A DNA stretch of 64,000 bases from Lethocerus indicus (GCA_019843655.1 JACDQD010000006.1:7804034-7868033), one strand, 5' to 3'; shown: positions 1 to 11,727, counted from the stretch's first letter. Notes: generated from the letters alone by a model not told the origin. Program-made: numbers and translations.

Positions 1-158
1 AGTTATTATCCCATCTTTGCCTTCTGATAATCCAAGAGGGTATTCCCACTTAATAATAAGTGGGACATCTCCAATTCCAACAATGCATTGTAAGTGGGCA
101 AAACTTCCGACAGTTAATGGCACTGAGCCAAAAGTAAACGGACTTATTTTTGGTTCCT
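1..158 (-). CDS. Dscam1: Ig7-cluster variant 2, truncated by window edge
   Basis: Alternative exon for Ig7. The acceptor tttatag precedes AGGAACC at 158, and the frame (G|AG) gives EEPKISPFTFGSVPLTVGSF, then the Ig Cys in HLQCIVGIGDVPL and the Trp in KWEYP. The reading frame is open to base 1, so the second Cys and the donor lie off the window. It is paralogous to the neighbouring variant at 417-701, sharing the FGxxPL and LQCIVGxGD motifs. Confidence 0.9.
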
Positions 159-416
159 CTATAAACAAAACCATCCTTCAATTAACATAAAACACCACTT
201 AGTCTTCAGAATTGATTAGAAAAAAATTTTTTAATGGTGAAACCATCTTTTAACTGAACTAAATGTTTATCAAATTATAAAAATCTTTGATTTATATTAA
301 CATATGGTTAGCTATGGACATAAACTAAATAATTAAAACAAGGCCAAAAACAAATTAAACTAGCATCTCTTTTTTAAGACTACTACAGATGCAGACAATT
401 TTATTTTTCTCTTAAC
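159..416 (-). other. Intron between Ig7 variants
   Basis: AT-rich spacer of 258 nt between two Ig7 variants. It carries the acceptor of variant 2 and the donor gttaag of variant 1. Nothing else was recognised. Confidence 0.7.
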
Positions 417-701
417 CATTAACAGTAAGGAGAGTTGTATATTTGTCACTTCCAGCAACATTAGAAGCAATGCAGCTATAATTGCCTGCGTTGTGAGAAG
501 CTAATGAAGGAATTGTCAATAAACTGACTCTTGGTGCAATCTGAGTAATTTTTACTCCAGCATTATCATTTTCCATTTCTGGATATTCCCAAGTTACATT
601 CAGAGGTAGATCTCCAGTCCCAACGATACATTGCAAGTTGGCAAAACTTTCTGCATCCAAAGGTAGGTTACCAAATGCAAACGCGTTTATCTTGGGTTGA
701 A
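417..701 (-). CDS. Dscam1: Ig7-cluster variant 1 (Drosophila exon 9 equivalent)
   Basis: Complete alternative exon of 285 nt encoding a whole Ig7 domain. Acceptor tgttcag|TTCAACC; donor GTTAATG|gttaag. The phase is 1 in and 1 out. The protein starts VQPKINAFAFGNLPLDAE and has the Ig landmarks LQC, VTWEYP, SLLTIPSL and HNAGNYSCIASNVAGS, ending TTLLTVNG. Drosophila Ig7 exons have the same architecture (FAFEEG, GDLPLNI, SHAGNFTC). It is the first variant of the cluster, 2.75 kb downstream of the last constitutive exon. Confidence 0.94.
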
Positions 702-3456
702 CTGAACAGACATGGTGCTCATTATAATCGGGAGTTAAAGAAATAGTTTATTATGCGTGTCTCTGTCTGTGTATAAGTTATGTTGGTTTATTGGTTAGTT
801 TGACAGACTAAATTACTTAAAATAAAAATGATTAATTCATTTAAATTGTAAATTTATAAAGAGTATAATTACTGTGAAGAGCTGGCATAAAATATTTAAA
901 AAACTATATTTCTTTAATAACACTTATACATTTCATACTTATAATATCCAGACTCAGCTTAAAGTGTTACTAACAGCCCTTATTTAATCAATAAGGGCCT
1001 TTATAATAGCAATGTAGATCAAGTAAGAATATTTGTTTTTCCTGAAATATCTTATTCCTTTCTAAAACTGAATTGTAAAGTATTGGAGGGAACTGAAAAA
1101 TTTAACTGTCACATTTGTATATTAAAGGAAATATTAAAAAGAAATGTGAACCACAACTAATTTTTCTCAACTTACTCTAAAAACCAACATAATTTTTTGG
1201 TGATTGAATAAGTAAGAACACAACAAATGTTTAGCTGAGATTACTTTTATTTATGTAAAAGATAAAATGTTTAATGTTTTATTGACCTGAATGGTATTCA
1301 GAAGATATCTTGAATAAATAATAGGAGATTGAGAGATACATTTTTAATAGAATAAATACCAGTAAATATTATGCGATGACATGATAAATGATTAATCTTA
1401 TATACTTAAGTTCAAAAACGTAATACAAATTATTAGAAATGCATAATATAGAAAAAATATGGGAAAATGTATTTCCAATGAAAATGCAATCATATGTTAA
1501 ACAAATCAATTGACAAATGAATCTAAAATATTATCTTTTTTTACTATTAATTTTCAATACTATTAAACTTAAAAAAAATAAAATTTAAATACAAAGTTTT
1601 TTGGCTCAATGCAATATTCAAAATAAAGAAAAATATGTGTGCCCCTAAAATAATATAACTAAATTAATTTAAATACTGTTAATAGTATTTTTGATTTTTT
1701 TTAAAGACCGTGTATTATATTAAACTGGGAGTTAATTTGATAATTTTGTGTTTTAGGACCAAAGACTTTAGGAAATCATTTCAAAAAATACCATTAAAAC
1801 TCATTTCATGATTCATAAATAATATTGCAGAAATACTGGTACTCCAACAGAATTAGCAACTGTACATGTATTCTTAACATGAGGACCAAGATCAAATGAA
1901 ACTATAACCAGAAAATATGGCATTTCAAAAATATTATTATTGTGGTGCATAATACTTTATTTGTATCACTGCTATGAAAATGCTATTCAGTTCGGAAAGC
2001 CTTCAAACTTAAATTTGCCTTCAGTAAAATGACAGTTCATCTGGTGGCTGGATTAACATTATAGTAAGACCATCAATTAATGGACAGAATTGAGGCAATA
2101 CTACAAATCAAGAGTAGAATTCAAACCTAACTGAAATGAAAAGTTCATTGCGTAAAAACACATGTCACTTTAAGTATGACTTACATGATTTTGAAGAGCC
2201 ATAATTCCACAAGAAAAATTAAAAAATATGGTACTTTAAAGACTCTTTCTATTGTTGGTCTATATACATCAATTTACCTCAAAACTCCAAGAAATCTAGG
2301 CACCATTTCATTTGGACTAGCTTAAAAAAACAAAAACAAAATGGGGCATTACTACGAGACAACACTTATTCTTTGCAGCGAACAACCTCTTTGGTCTTAA
2401 CAGAAATTTCAGTTTTTGCACATAAAAATGACGTGAATCACTAATTTAAATAATAAAATATAATAGGCTTAGAACACATTGGCATCCAAAATAAGATTTA
2501 TCACTTACCATTTTTATATGAAAGAATCAGGTAAATCATTTGTAGTGAAACCTAATAATGAATATTTTTTGAGATGAGTTCGATAAGTAATATAATAACC
2601 TGATAAAGTTACATTATACATAGGTCTGATATAGACTATTAGGATGAACCAGCTTATTTCATCAACTCACCAAGAGACACAACAATTATCTAAATAACCA
2701 AGGAATTCCAATAATAAATAATAATAAATGATAAAAAATTAATAATTTCCATTAAAAAAATGTGAGTTGAGAATCATAATAATCATATTTTATCCAGTGC
2801 CCTGTTTCACAAAATTGATTCTGACTGTAAAATGAAATAAATAATGTGATCTTAATTGTTTTTGTTATTTGTCAAATACAAATATGTAACCTCAAAAAAT
2901 ATCAGACCAACATTTTTCTTATGAAGTAAATGTTCCCTAAATTAGATTAATATATAAAAAAATCATTATAAATAAAATACATCTGTTTATCAGATACTAT
3001 TAACTAATACATTTATGGCATATACATTTAAAATAATTTTTATCTATACCTAAAAAAATATTTACTTTTTTGTGTATTTTTAGCAAATGAGATTACCATT
3101 TTGATGGTAATTATAAATTGAGAAACTTTTGCATTATCCTCTTCACCTTCTGTTTATAGTATTTTGAAATATATTAAGCCTATATTATTTTTTGAAAATT
3201 AATAATAATATGATTCAGAGACTTCATCATAAAATTCATTACTTAATGTAAAATTTAAAATTGTATAACATTACACAAGAAATGTTATGTAATAAAATAA
3301 AATAAATGAATTGCATAATTAAAAATCTAATATATTATATTTGATACATTTTATATATAATATTTTTATTTTAAGAAAAATAGCATTGCTGTCTGAATCA
3401 TATTAGTCATTATATAAATCATATGGTAATAGTTCTATAAATAAGAGTTAACTTAC
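702..3456 (-). other. Intron between exon 11 and the Ig7 cluster
   Basis: About 2.75 kb of very AT-rich sequence. No further Ig7 exon, RNA gene or clear repeat was seen. In other insects this is the leader intron of the Ig7 cluster. Confidence 0.6.
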
Positions 3457-3618
3457 CCATAACTTGTACTTCCAAATTTCCTCGGGAAACATATCCCTGA
3501 GCATTCTTTGCGACACAAGTGTAAGTTGCCTGATCTGAAAGCCTCTCAACATTCTCTATGATTAATGTGCCATTTGGGAAAACCTTTTGTTTACGATTGA
3601 TTGGGAGAACTCGATTGT
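3457..3618 (-). CDS. Dscam1: Constitutive exon 11: second half of Ig6
   Basis: 162 nt, acceptor atttcag|ACAATCG, donor GTTATGG|gtaagt, phase 1 in and out. It encodes DNRVLPINRKQKVFPNGT followed by LIIENVERLSDQATYTC, which holds the second Ig6 cysteine, and ends GNLEVQVM. This is nearly the Drosophila sequence, where a larger exon 8 covers the region. It joins the Ig7 cluster next. Confidence 0.96.
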
Positions 3619-4104
3619 CTGAAATACACAATAATATGTGAATTTCAAGTTTTAAGGGCTAACATAGAACACATTATATTAGATTAGACACAGAACAGTA
3701 TAGCATAATTAAACTAATCAATCTGAAATTTCTTGAAAAATAAGTGTTTCTTAGCTGACAAAAATAGATTAAGACATATAAAAAGATTAAGCTACATATC
3801 AAAACTCATCACTACAATTAATACACCACAGATAACTCCTATTAGTTAAAGGTATGTAGTCAAAATTATATATGGATTCTATCAATATTAAACATGATGG
3901 ATGGTTGGATTCTTTTTATCTGCCAACACATTTACAAAAATATTCCAGAACCTTAAACAAAAATACTTTAAACAAGATTTAAACAATATCCTTTCATACA
4001 TTACTGAAACTTTTGAACTACCTTTATCAATTCTTACACCACATATCTTTAAACCAGCAGTTTACTATTATTAAGAACTAATATTACAAATTTAAAATAT
4101 TTAC
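3619..4104 (-). other. Intron 10-11
   Basis: 486 nt of AT-rich intron with canonical gtaaat and atttcag ends. No other feature was seen. Confidence 0.7.
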
Positions 4105-4367
4105 CCCTTTCCCATACAATTGATGTAATCGGATGACCAGCAACTGGGCAAGTAACAAACAGAGTTTCTCCAGCAACAATAGACTTCTTTTCCATTGGGC
4201 GAACAAAAGGTAGGCCATAAACATTTAACCTGGCAGAATGTTCTACAGATCCAACTTTAGAGGAAGCAATGCATTTGTACAGTCCACCATCATTTGTATG
4301 TACGGAAGAGATATTCAAATGAGAGACAACATCTCCATCTACTGTAACATACTGTCCCACTTGGAGC
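4105..4367 (-). CDS. Dscam1: Constitutive exon 10: end of Ig5 and start of Ig6
   Basis: 263 nt, acceptor tttatag|GCTCC, donor GAAAGGG|gtaaat, phase 2 in and 1 out. It encodes LQVGQYVTVDGDVVSHLN, then NDGGLYKCIASSKVG (second Ig5 Cys), the linker LNVYGLPFVRPMEKK, and the first Ig6 Cys and Trp in LFVTCPVAGHPITSIVWER. The preceding exon supplies the AG of the Arg codon. It spans the boundary of two Ig domains, typical of this receptor. Confidence 0.96.
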
Positions 4368-5002
4368 CTATAAAAAACATACTCAAAATTAAATATCATG
4401 AATTAATTTCTTCATAGGTAATAAGAAAAATAAGGTAACATATAAATATATTTTATTATGATTTGCTAACATTTTACAAACAGTATGTGACTTCATTATA
4501 AATATAAGTAAAAACAATCATAATGATATAACATAAAATAAAATGTCTGAATTATCTGAATAATAGATGTAATTCAAATAAATAATATTGGTGGACTTTC
4601 ATTTAAAAGTTAGTGAGTCTCTCTCTGTTAGCGGTCATAGACCTTAACCAACCATGCACGAATAACAGGCTCTTAAAATATTAGCCTCTTGTGCTTTATA
4701 AGCAACAATGGAAAAAACTAATATTGGAAATAATATATTTTAGATGTATAAGAGCAATGACTACTAATAATTAATAATCAATTATTGTTATGCAATAATT
4801 TCATTAAACATAAAATAACCACAGGAGCCTTTCAAATTATTTTATCCTCCTCCTAATGAAGAAAATGCTCCTACAAATTATACAGTTTATAGATTCTTTA
4901 AAACCAAGTTATATTATCTAGAGTATTATGGATGTTCATAAAAATGGTTAAAAGAATATTTAATTAACTAAATATAAACAGAGGCTATTTAAAATACATC
5001 AC
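4368..5002 (-). other. Intron 9-10
   Basis: 635 nt of AT-rich intron without other recognisable features. Confidence 0.7.
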
Positions 5003-5147
5003 CTGTCAGTGTTGGTTAATTTCTTATCATCCAGCTGCCATGTAATTTCAGGAGTAGGATTTCCCCTAGCAACACACTTCAAGAAGACAGAAGGACCAGA
5101 CTGAAGGGTATCACTAGGGAATGTTTCCTTTAATAATGGGGGTTCAA
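5003..5147 (-). CDS. Dscam1: Constitutive exon 9: first half of Ig5
   Basis: 145 nt, acceptor atttcag|TTGAACC, donor GACAG|gtgatg, phase 1 in and 2 out. It encodes EPPLLKETFPSDTLQSG, then PSVFLKCVARGNPTPEIT (first Ig5 Cys) and WQLDDKKLTNTDR. Drosophila has the close match PSVFLKCVAGGNPTPEISW. It has no internal Met. Confidence 0.95.
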
Positions 5148-5325
5148 CTGAAATTAAAGTTTCACATATGATAACATTTATAAATTAATCAAACTAATTT
5201 AACAATACTTAATATTTCTTTGAAGGTGTTCTTGGATTCTAAAGTGAACATGAACAATTTGTAATGAATTATAGATTCTTTTCATTTAAATAAATATATT
5301 CCAAATGTCAGAAATATAATCTTAC

Positions 5326-5583
5326 ATCGACTTCCAAGTTTCAGTTCTGCACTAGCCTGAGCACTCTCTTGCTCATTTCGAACAAAACATTGATACATTC
5401 CTTTATCTTCCTTGCGCACTGAATCAATTTTAAGAACAGGGCCATCAAGTCCTGGCATTTTTTTACCATCCTTCAGCCATGAAATAGTTTTCACAGGATT
5501 TCCATCATAGTTGCACATAAACACTGCTGGTCGGCCAAAATCTACTGTCTGAACTGTAGGTTCAACACCAGCCACTAGAGGTG
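5326..5583 (-). CDS. Dscam1: Constitutive exon 8: Ig4
   Basis: 258 nt, acceptor tttacag|CACCTC, donor AGTCGAT|gtaaga, phase 1 in and out. It encodes a whole Ig4 domain: APLVAGVEPTVQTVDFG, first Cys in AVFMCNYDGNPVKT, Trp in ISWLKDGKK, and second Cys in KEDKGMYQCFVRNEQESA. Ig1 to Ig4 form the horseshoe fold in Dscam crystal structures, so this domain packs back against the Ig1 exons. Confidence 0.97.
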
Positions 5584-5866
5584 CTGTAAATGGTAATGTA
5601 CATTTTTAATTTATTAAAAATAAAATAAATATGTACACATTAACTTATATATGATATACAATTTTCAAGCAGTTCTTAAAAATATCCACATAAACTGCAA
5701 TGGATATATTAACATAACACAGTGAAAATATTTGACATCAATAATTTTCTATAAAAAGTAGGCATGAAAATTGTAAGGAGATATACAATTTGTGTGAATT
5801 AAAGATTAAATTTATTGGATAGTTAATGTAAATGGATGTAATTTATAGCATTATTCATGTAATTAC

Positions 5867-6048
5867 CAGTAACAGTTAGTACAGTTTCTACACTTTCGCC
5901 CCCAACTGAGTTATTGACAACACACAAGTATTTCCCAGAATCTTCAACTTTTGCTTCTCTAATGATCAAAGTGCCTGACACTTGTTTTATTCTTTCATTC
6001 ATTACAACAGCTTGTTTTCGATTTGCACCCTCGACAAATTTGTACCAC
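5867..6048 (-). CDS. Dscam1: Constitutive exon 7: second half of Ig3
   Basis: 182 nt, acceptor tttttcag|GTGGTAC, donor GTTACTG|gtaatt, phase 2 in and 1 out. It encodes WYKFVEGANRKQAVVMNER, then QVSGTLIIREAKVEDSG and KYLCVVNNSVGGESVET. It supplies the Ig3 Trp and second cysteine, and must splice to whichever exon 6 is chosen. The leading G completes the Arg codon split at every exon 6 donor. Confidence 0.98.
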
Positions 6049-6880
6049 CTGAAAAAACTTTCTATTATTTTACTATACACACTAACACAAAAATATTTAG
6101 GTATAAATTAACAGGCAAATTAATTTTCAATATGGACATTAATTATTTTATCTCCTAATAACTACTGCCCTGAAATGTATAAACCAAACAATACACACCA
6201 ATGATGTTTTTAAACAAAATATTTGTATTAATAAAAAATGGAGACATGAATAAAGGTCTTATAAATATTAAAGAAAATGCTTACATGTATGTCATGCAAA
6301 TTTATGTCTGAAAGAAGGGAATAATATTCCATAACCGTATTTGTTCAGTCTCATCATGTTTACTTTCATACGCATGATTATTCTGTATTTTTTCTGCCAA
6401 ACGTTAAATAAATTTAACATTACTAATGTTAAGTTTGAAAACAAAGTACAAGTAGCTTACATTGCGATTATTTAGGCTCATTTTATACAATAATTGTATT
6501 ATAAAAGTTACTAAAACATCACAGTACATTACTACAAGAAAAACAAATGAATTAAAAGATTAATAAGAAAAAGTGATAAAACACTGAATTCAAAGCAATT
6601 TCTTTAATTACTGTGTAAGCCTAGAAGGAGCTATAATAAAGAACTTTGTAACTAGATTTATATGTATTCAGCCTTATACAAATATTTCAAAAAGTAACAG
6701 TAGGTATGTTAAGTTGTTATATTTTTCACGTATGAGCATGGCCAAAACATAAATTCACTCAAATCACTTAATATGAAGGGAAAGAAAACACAAAATAATA
6801 TAACATCTATCTTGTAATCTATGTCCCAATGCATTAATATATTTATGTTTAAAATTTAATCATCACTAAAGTAAACAAAC
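6049..6880 (-). other. Intron between the exon 6 cluster and exon 7
   Basis: 832 nt, AT-rich. It carries the exon 7 acceptor and no further exon 6 copy. Confidence 0.65.
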
Positions 6881-7001
6881 CTGAAGGAGGGAACAGGAAA
6901 ACCCTGACCAGGACATATACCCCCAAATGTACTCCCACTTAGTATTTCTTTCACTTCAATGTTTTTATTTGTAACTTTGGAACCAACTGCACTGTTAGGT
7001 T
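6881..7001 (-). CDS. Dscam1: Exon 6.37 (last exon 6 variant)
   Basis: 121 nt, acceptor tttacag|AACC, donor TTCAG|gtttgt. It begins EPNSAVGSKVTNKN and has the Ig3 Cys in GGICPGQGFPVPSFR. It groups with 6.35 by the EPN start and the CPGQGFP motif. It lies 832 nt before exon 7. Confidence 0.93.
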
Positions 7002-7361
7002 CTGTAAAATGTTTATAATTATTTTTATATAAAACAAGTTACATTTTTCATTTGAAGTGAAAGATTTATTAATGGGTATTAGAACATTAATTGCAGTAAT
7101 ATTTTTCAATGATAACATCAATATTAATACGTCAATAGTGTCTGACTTTCTGAAATGGTGGAATTCTCAATTGTACTCTAAATCTAAATGAAAATCCAAA
7201 CTTAATATCCCAGTTTTACAGGGACATTTTACAGTTGTTTAATTTCCTTATTCTGTTCTCAGCATGCCCTACACAAATTCACAACTCAACCATCAACAAA
7301 TGTCAAAATAACCCCTGTGACATCAATATATAAATAGCTGACTCAAATAAAAATTACTAGC

Positions 7362-7482
7362 CTGAAATGAGGAACAGGATTTCCCTGTGCCAAACATAAA
7401 ATGGCAAGATTAGATTTACTCGTAACCATCTTCTCGTGGAGTTTCCCATCAGAAACCTTAGGTCCAGTGCTACCAATTGGTT
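7362..7482 (-). CDS. Dscam1: Exon 6.36, with a GC donor
   Basis: 121 nt, acceptor tttctag|AACC. It encodes EPIGSTGPKVSDGKLHEKMV and then LAILCLAQGNPVPHFR. The only in-phase donor is TTCAG|gctagt, a GC rather than GT site; the GT four bases further on would shift the frame. The open frame and intact Cys argue that it is functional. Otherwise it is a normal family member. Confidence 0.85.
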
Positions 7483-8039
7483 CTAGAAACAAATTTGGCA
7501 CTTACCTCAAAGATTTGTCCTATCAGAATCTCAACATTTTAAGATATTTCTGTTTTGCTAATTGAAAATGTACTAATAATAACCTGAATGTTGGAAGTAT
7601 TGTAATTGATACTGCACTTTTAAATTATTTTTTAAAACACAAGGAAAGAAGGAAATTTAATATTCATATTACAATGGCAAAAGGGTTATGGAGGTGATTA
7701 TATTTGTAAAGGAAGGAGTAGAAAGAAAGTACCAAATATATCTTGAAAAAAACTGACAATTATTTCTCAGTATTATTATTGAATTGTGATAATTATAAAT
7801 AAATTCTTCATATTTATTGAATAGTATTAAAACTAAATATTTATAATTGTCTCAATTGGGTCCAGGAATGTTAAATAAAAAGGACAAAAACAGCTTAATA
7901 TTTAAGTAATTTTAAAGTGCCATACACAATTATGATGGAGGGATAGTATAAACTTGATATTCCCACATTTCTTAATAAAATCAATAAATGAACTGAATTT
8001 TTAGATGATTGTGGGAAGCCCCAAATATTATGTTCATAC
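7483..8039 (-). other. Intron between 6.35 and 6.36
   Basis: 557 nt of AT-rich spacer with no other recognisable feature. Confidence 0.6.
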
Positions 8040-8160
8040 CTGAAATGCGGAATGGGAAAGCCTTGACCAGGACACAATAATGCAACTTGAAAATTAGAAA
8101 GAGCATTGTTGCCTTCAAATCTTTCTTTCAACACTCTTGGTTGGATGTCCCCATTTGGTT
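8040..8160 (-). CDS. Dscam1: Exon 6.35
   Basis: 121 nt, acceptor ataacag|AACC, donor TTCAG|gtatga. It encodes EPNGDIQPRVLKERFEGNN and then VALLCPGQGFPIPHFR with the Ig3 Cys. Like 6.36 it ends PHFR, suggesting that these neighbours arose by local duplication. Confidence 0.93.
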
Positions 8161-8928
8161 CTGTTATGAAAATGTATTATGAGCTTTATTTTGTTCAATT
8201 CATACTCAAATTTAAAAATGATGAGAAAAATGAGAAATATAATTAATTAACTGGTGTCAATTCAAGTGAACCAACATAAATGTTAAATTTTATTATTTTT
8301 AATGTTTTTTTAAAGTTAATGAATAAATATCCCTGATGATTCTAATGTCTACCAAAAATAAAAACTGTAAAAGACAATGAATAAGATTCAATCTAAATTT
8401 TATTTAGTATTAACATTTCTGTTTGATTCTAATGACCCTTCCTTCCAATTTACAGTAGCAATTAAAAATGAATTTGTTTGAATTATTTTTCAATAAGTGG
8501 GACCATTTGAAGATAACCTTCTTCATGATTTCTATGACACATCAGGGTATATTTTTCCAAGATTAAATAAATATCGGTATTACAAAATAGAGAGTTAAAA
8601 ATAGAGTAATATCAATGTTGCAAATTCAAAACATCCAAAACAACTGAAAATTAACTTTTAACTGATTTCAGAAAATTGCCAGGGCCAACTATTTAATATA
8701 GTCATTTGAAGAAAGATTAGTTACATACAGTCACATCAACTACAACCACCAACTAGTTTGTTAAAACACATCAATTAAGTTGTTAGATAACTCCAACTTA
8801 TTGGAGTAAATTCTATCCCAGAAAATCTGTCAAAAAATCATAATTAACTACCACTATTACAACTATAATTTATTTAATAAATAGCCTGTATTGTACAATT
8901 TCAGAGCATACTGTTTCTAAAACCTCAC
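8161..8928 (-). other. Intron between 6.34 and 6.35
   Basis: 768 nt, AT-rich. No exon copy or repeat was identified. Confidence 0.6.
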
Positions 8929-9058
8929 CTGTAAACTGGGACAGGATATCCAACAACATGGCACAGCAAATATACTGATTTGCCTATATCACAGGTTAAT
9001 ATTTCACCCCCATCATATTTTTTACCAGGAACCTTAGGTGAAACATTGTTAGTAGGTT
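8929..9058 (-). CDS. Dscam1: Exon 6.34 (longest variant)
   Basis: 130 nt, three codons longer than usual. Acceptor ttcacag|AACC, donor TACAG|gtgagg. It encodes EPTNNVSPKVPGKKYDGGE and then VYLLCHVVGYPVPVYR. Pro-Val-Tyr-Arg replaces the usual P-F-R ending, and VVG replaces the usual AQG after the Cys. It pairs with 6.33 as a divergent subfamily. Confidence 0.9.
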
Positions 9059-9266
9059 CTGTGAACATTTTCACAAAAATCTAACAATACTTTTAAAAAT
9101 ATTTTCCCAACCCTTTCTTAATTTTTAAACCCCCACTTATTTTATATTACTTACAACAAAAAATTAAAACATTAAATTTATGGAACATTTTTTGATTAGA
9201 GGATCCTAGACAACAATCTGCCTAAATTCAAAAATTATTCTTTATCACAATTAACAATCTACTGAC

Positions 9267-9393
9267 CTGAATATTGGCACAGGAAAGCCAACAACCCTGC
9301 ACATAATGTTTGCGGTTGATTGTACTGCATATGAGACAATTTCACCAAGGTTCCGAGTGCCTACCACTTTAGGCAAAATGTTATTCGTAGGTT
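9267..9393 (-). CDS. Dscam1: Exon 6.33
   Basis: 127 nt, acceptor tttcag|AACC, donor TTCAG|gtcagt. It encodes EPTNNILPKVVGTRNLGE and then ANIMCRVVGFPVPIFR. The EPTNN start and the CxVVG motif are shared only with 6.34. Confidence 0.9.
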
Positions 9394-10009
9394 CTGAAAA
9401 CCGTTTATCTCTTGTGATCTAAATAGTGTAGGTTATAATACTAATAATAAGTTCTCTTTTTAATTCAAATGACTTCAATTTACTTAATCTGAATAATAAT
9501 AAACTTTATACTAATGAGATATATTTAAAAACAGACCTATTTCAAACTTTCTTATATGCCATTTATCCATTTAGTTTACGAATTAACCAGTATTTCAATA
9601 ATACAAAACAATTAATTTTCATTGAAAGTGTCCATTCAGAAAGCATTAGATACTATATCTACTGTAGAATTCTCAGAACTGTAGGAGGAGTGGAAAGTCA
9701 AGTTATTCATATCTAGAGTTGTGATTAGGTCAACACAACCAAATCCCTTTAAGACCATAACCCTAATAATGGAAAGACAAAATACCCAGTTATCTGTACA
9801 TGACTTCTACGACAAGTGTTAAAGAACAATAGTATTGTACAATATATAAACAAATCTAAAGAATAGTCCTTTGTATTACAGAAATAGAATCAATAACAAA
9901 TAGTTATAGTATACAATGAGCTTTATCTAACATCTCCTATTGGAAAGTTAATACAAATTCATTGATCTACAATATCAAGAATAGTACTAATTACAGACTT
10001 CATCAAATG

Positions 10010-10064
<55 letters not shown>

Positions 10065-10594
10065 TTAATTTCTCTCTGCCATATTGATTAATAACACTTA
10101 TAGTTTTGATGAAGATTGACACAAGATGATTATCAGAAAGTGACAGAAGTATGACTGAACTAAAACATCCCATATTAAAAATTATAGTAAACCAAAGTTT
10201 GTGTAGTCCTATACTAAAGAGACAGTAGACACAAAAAGCATTCACCTGAGCACTAGCACTCCCAATCCCCACTCATTCCACAATAAATTTCATAGGAAAT
10301 AAACTTCATTGTAATAAGTTTTACTAAAAGGTACTCTGATATTTTAAAATGGAATATTTATTACAATTTAAGACATTTAATTATGAATTTACAAGCTTTA
10401 TTACCACACTATTTACTCTGAATAATTCATTTTTCTTTATATATATCTGTTCAGTACAATTTAAATCTATCTCTTCAAAAATCTAATAGCAAATATAATT
10501 TTACAGTGCAAGGCAAAGTTCTGAATTGTATTATGATCTTCATGTTCGCCAAATGACTTCATTTTTAAGTTTCTGAACAATTCTGAATACCTAC
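9394..10594 (-). other. Intron between 6.32 and 6.33, with TA repeat
   Basis: 1.2 kb spacer. The only structure noted is an uninterrupted AT dinucleotide tract near 10013-10063. Confidence 0.6.
10013..10063. repeat. (AT)n microsatellite
   Basis: About 50 bp of uninterrupted alternating A and T, able to fold on itself in RNA. Confidence 0.95.
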
Positions 10595-10715
10595 CTGAAT
10601 TTAGGTGGTGGAGAGGATTGTGCTGAGCAGAGCAATGAAAGAGAATTACCAACTAAATTCCTATTTATACCAATTTTTTCTTCCTTTAACCGAGGAGACA
10701 TACTTGTATGGGGAT
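10595..10715 (-). CDS. Dscam1: Exon 6.32
   Basis: 121 nt, acceptor tttcag|ATCC, donor TTCAG|gtaggt. It encodes DPHTSMSPRLKEEKIGIN and then LSLLCSAQSSPPPKFR. Its CSAQ motif resembles 6.31 and 6.27, and SSPPPKF replaces the usual GFPxPxF. The start Asp comes from the split codon G|AT. Confidence 0.9.
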
Positions 10716-11727
10716 CTGAAAATTTTCAAATCTTCAGGGACAATTTAAAATGCACTGCATCTTCAATTACCTTATGTGTATTTACTTTTGTAAATTATTA
10801 ATATTTAAAAACTTATATTCATTATACAATTTCAAGTTTAAATGATCTATGTTCAGTTTTATATTAAAACTATTTATTATATTATTTGAACTGTTTCACA
10901 TTATCTGACTACCTGAACGTAAGGATTAGTAAATAAAACAAAATTAATATAATTAACAAGCTCCCTTTCATCTGTTCACTACATGGCCTGTTGTATGGCA
11001 CATGCGCGCGCGCGAAAAATTCAATGTTTTTGTAGTTCATCAACGATCGTAAGTTACTAGTTTGCCCGTCAGTGGTAGTTGTGAGTCTACGTATGAATAA
11101 TGTGTAACATCGCTTCCTTCTATATGTATTTTGGTCCTGTGGATTTGTGTGTATGTGGATTCCACGGGAGTCTTCGGCCCATGTGTAATCCCATCTACCG
11201 CACTAAATCTCATTCTAATCATGAAATATGGCCGTCAAACTGGCTTTAGGTTCAGAGCATTACACTAAAAAATTGTAAATTGTTTATGTAATTTCTAAAC
11301 GCTGTTGCCAGATAACAAAAATTTGCGAATTCATAAGACGATTTGCACATTCATAACCCAGTGACCCCGGTGGGTCGATTATTCAGTGACGCCACATATC
11401 GATATATCGATCCCGCTCATACAGGTAACTAAATTTTGACTAACACCAATAGAGTTTTAATATATTAATTATTCATCATACTTTCATATTTTTTTCATAA
11501 TTCTAAGAACGTAACGATTCCAGGGAATATAATATGGAAATTTATTACAGTTTAAAAAAAAATGTTTGGAAGATACATATGATTTCATAATGTGAAAAGT
11601 TTCAGATCCAGGTAATTTAAAATTATGCTGCCAGTTTATGAATGCATGAATAATTCTGAAAGCCTCATCGAAAAAATAACAATGGAAAAACTGTATATAT
11701 TTAAAATAATTACTTAAGAAATGGTAC
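10716..11727 (-). other. Intron between 6.31 and 6.32, with atypical segment
   Basis: 1.0 kb spacer. The middle part (about 10985-11430) is richer in GC and CpG than its flanks and is listed separately. No exon 6 relic was seen. Confidence 0.6.
10985..11430. mobile_element. Possible transposon-derived segment
   Basis: Base composition differs sharply from the AT-rich surroundings: a CG dinucleotide run near 11004, a GACCC/GGGTC hairpin near 11364, repeated CAGTGAC and a self-complementary ATATCGATATATCGAT near 11396. A 60-codon minus-strand frame (11040-11222) matches nothing I recognise. No terminal repeats or target duplication could be seen, so the mobile origin is an inference from composition only. 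Confidence 0.3.

Noticed and set aside
10003..10272. 89-codon minus-strand frame with a Tyr-Ile repeat tail
   Set aside because: The tail is the translated TA microsatellite and the rest matches no exon 6 pattern. No splice sites are in register.
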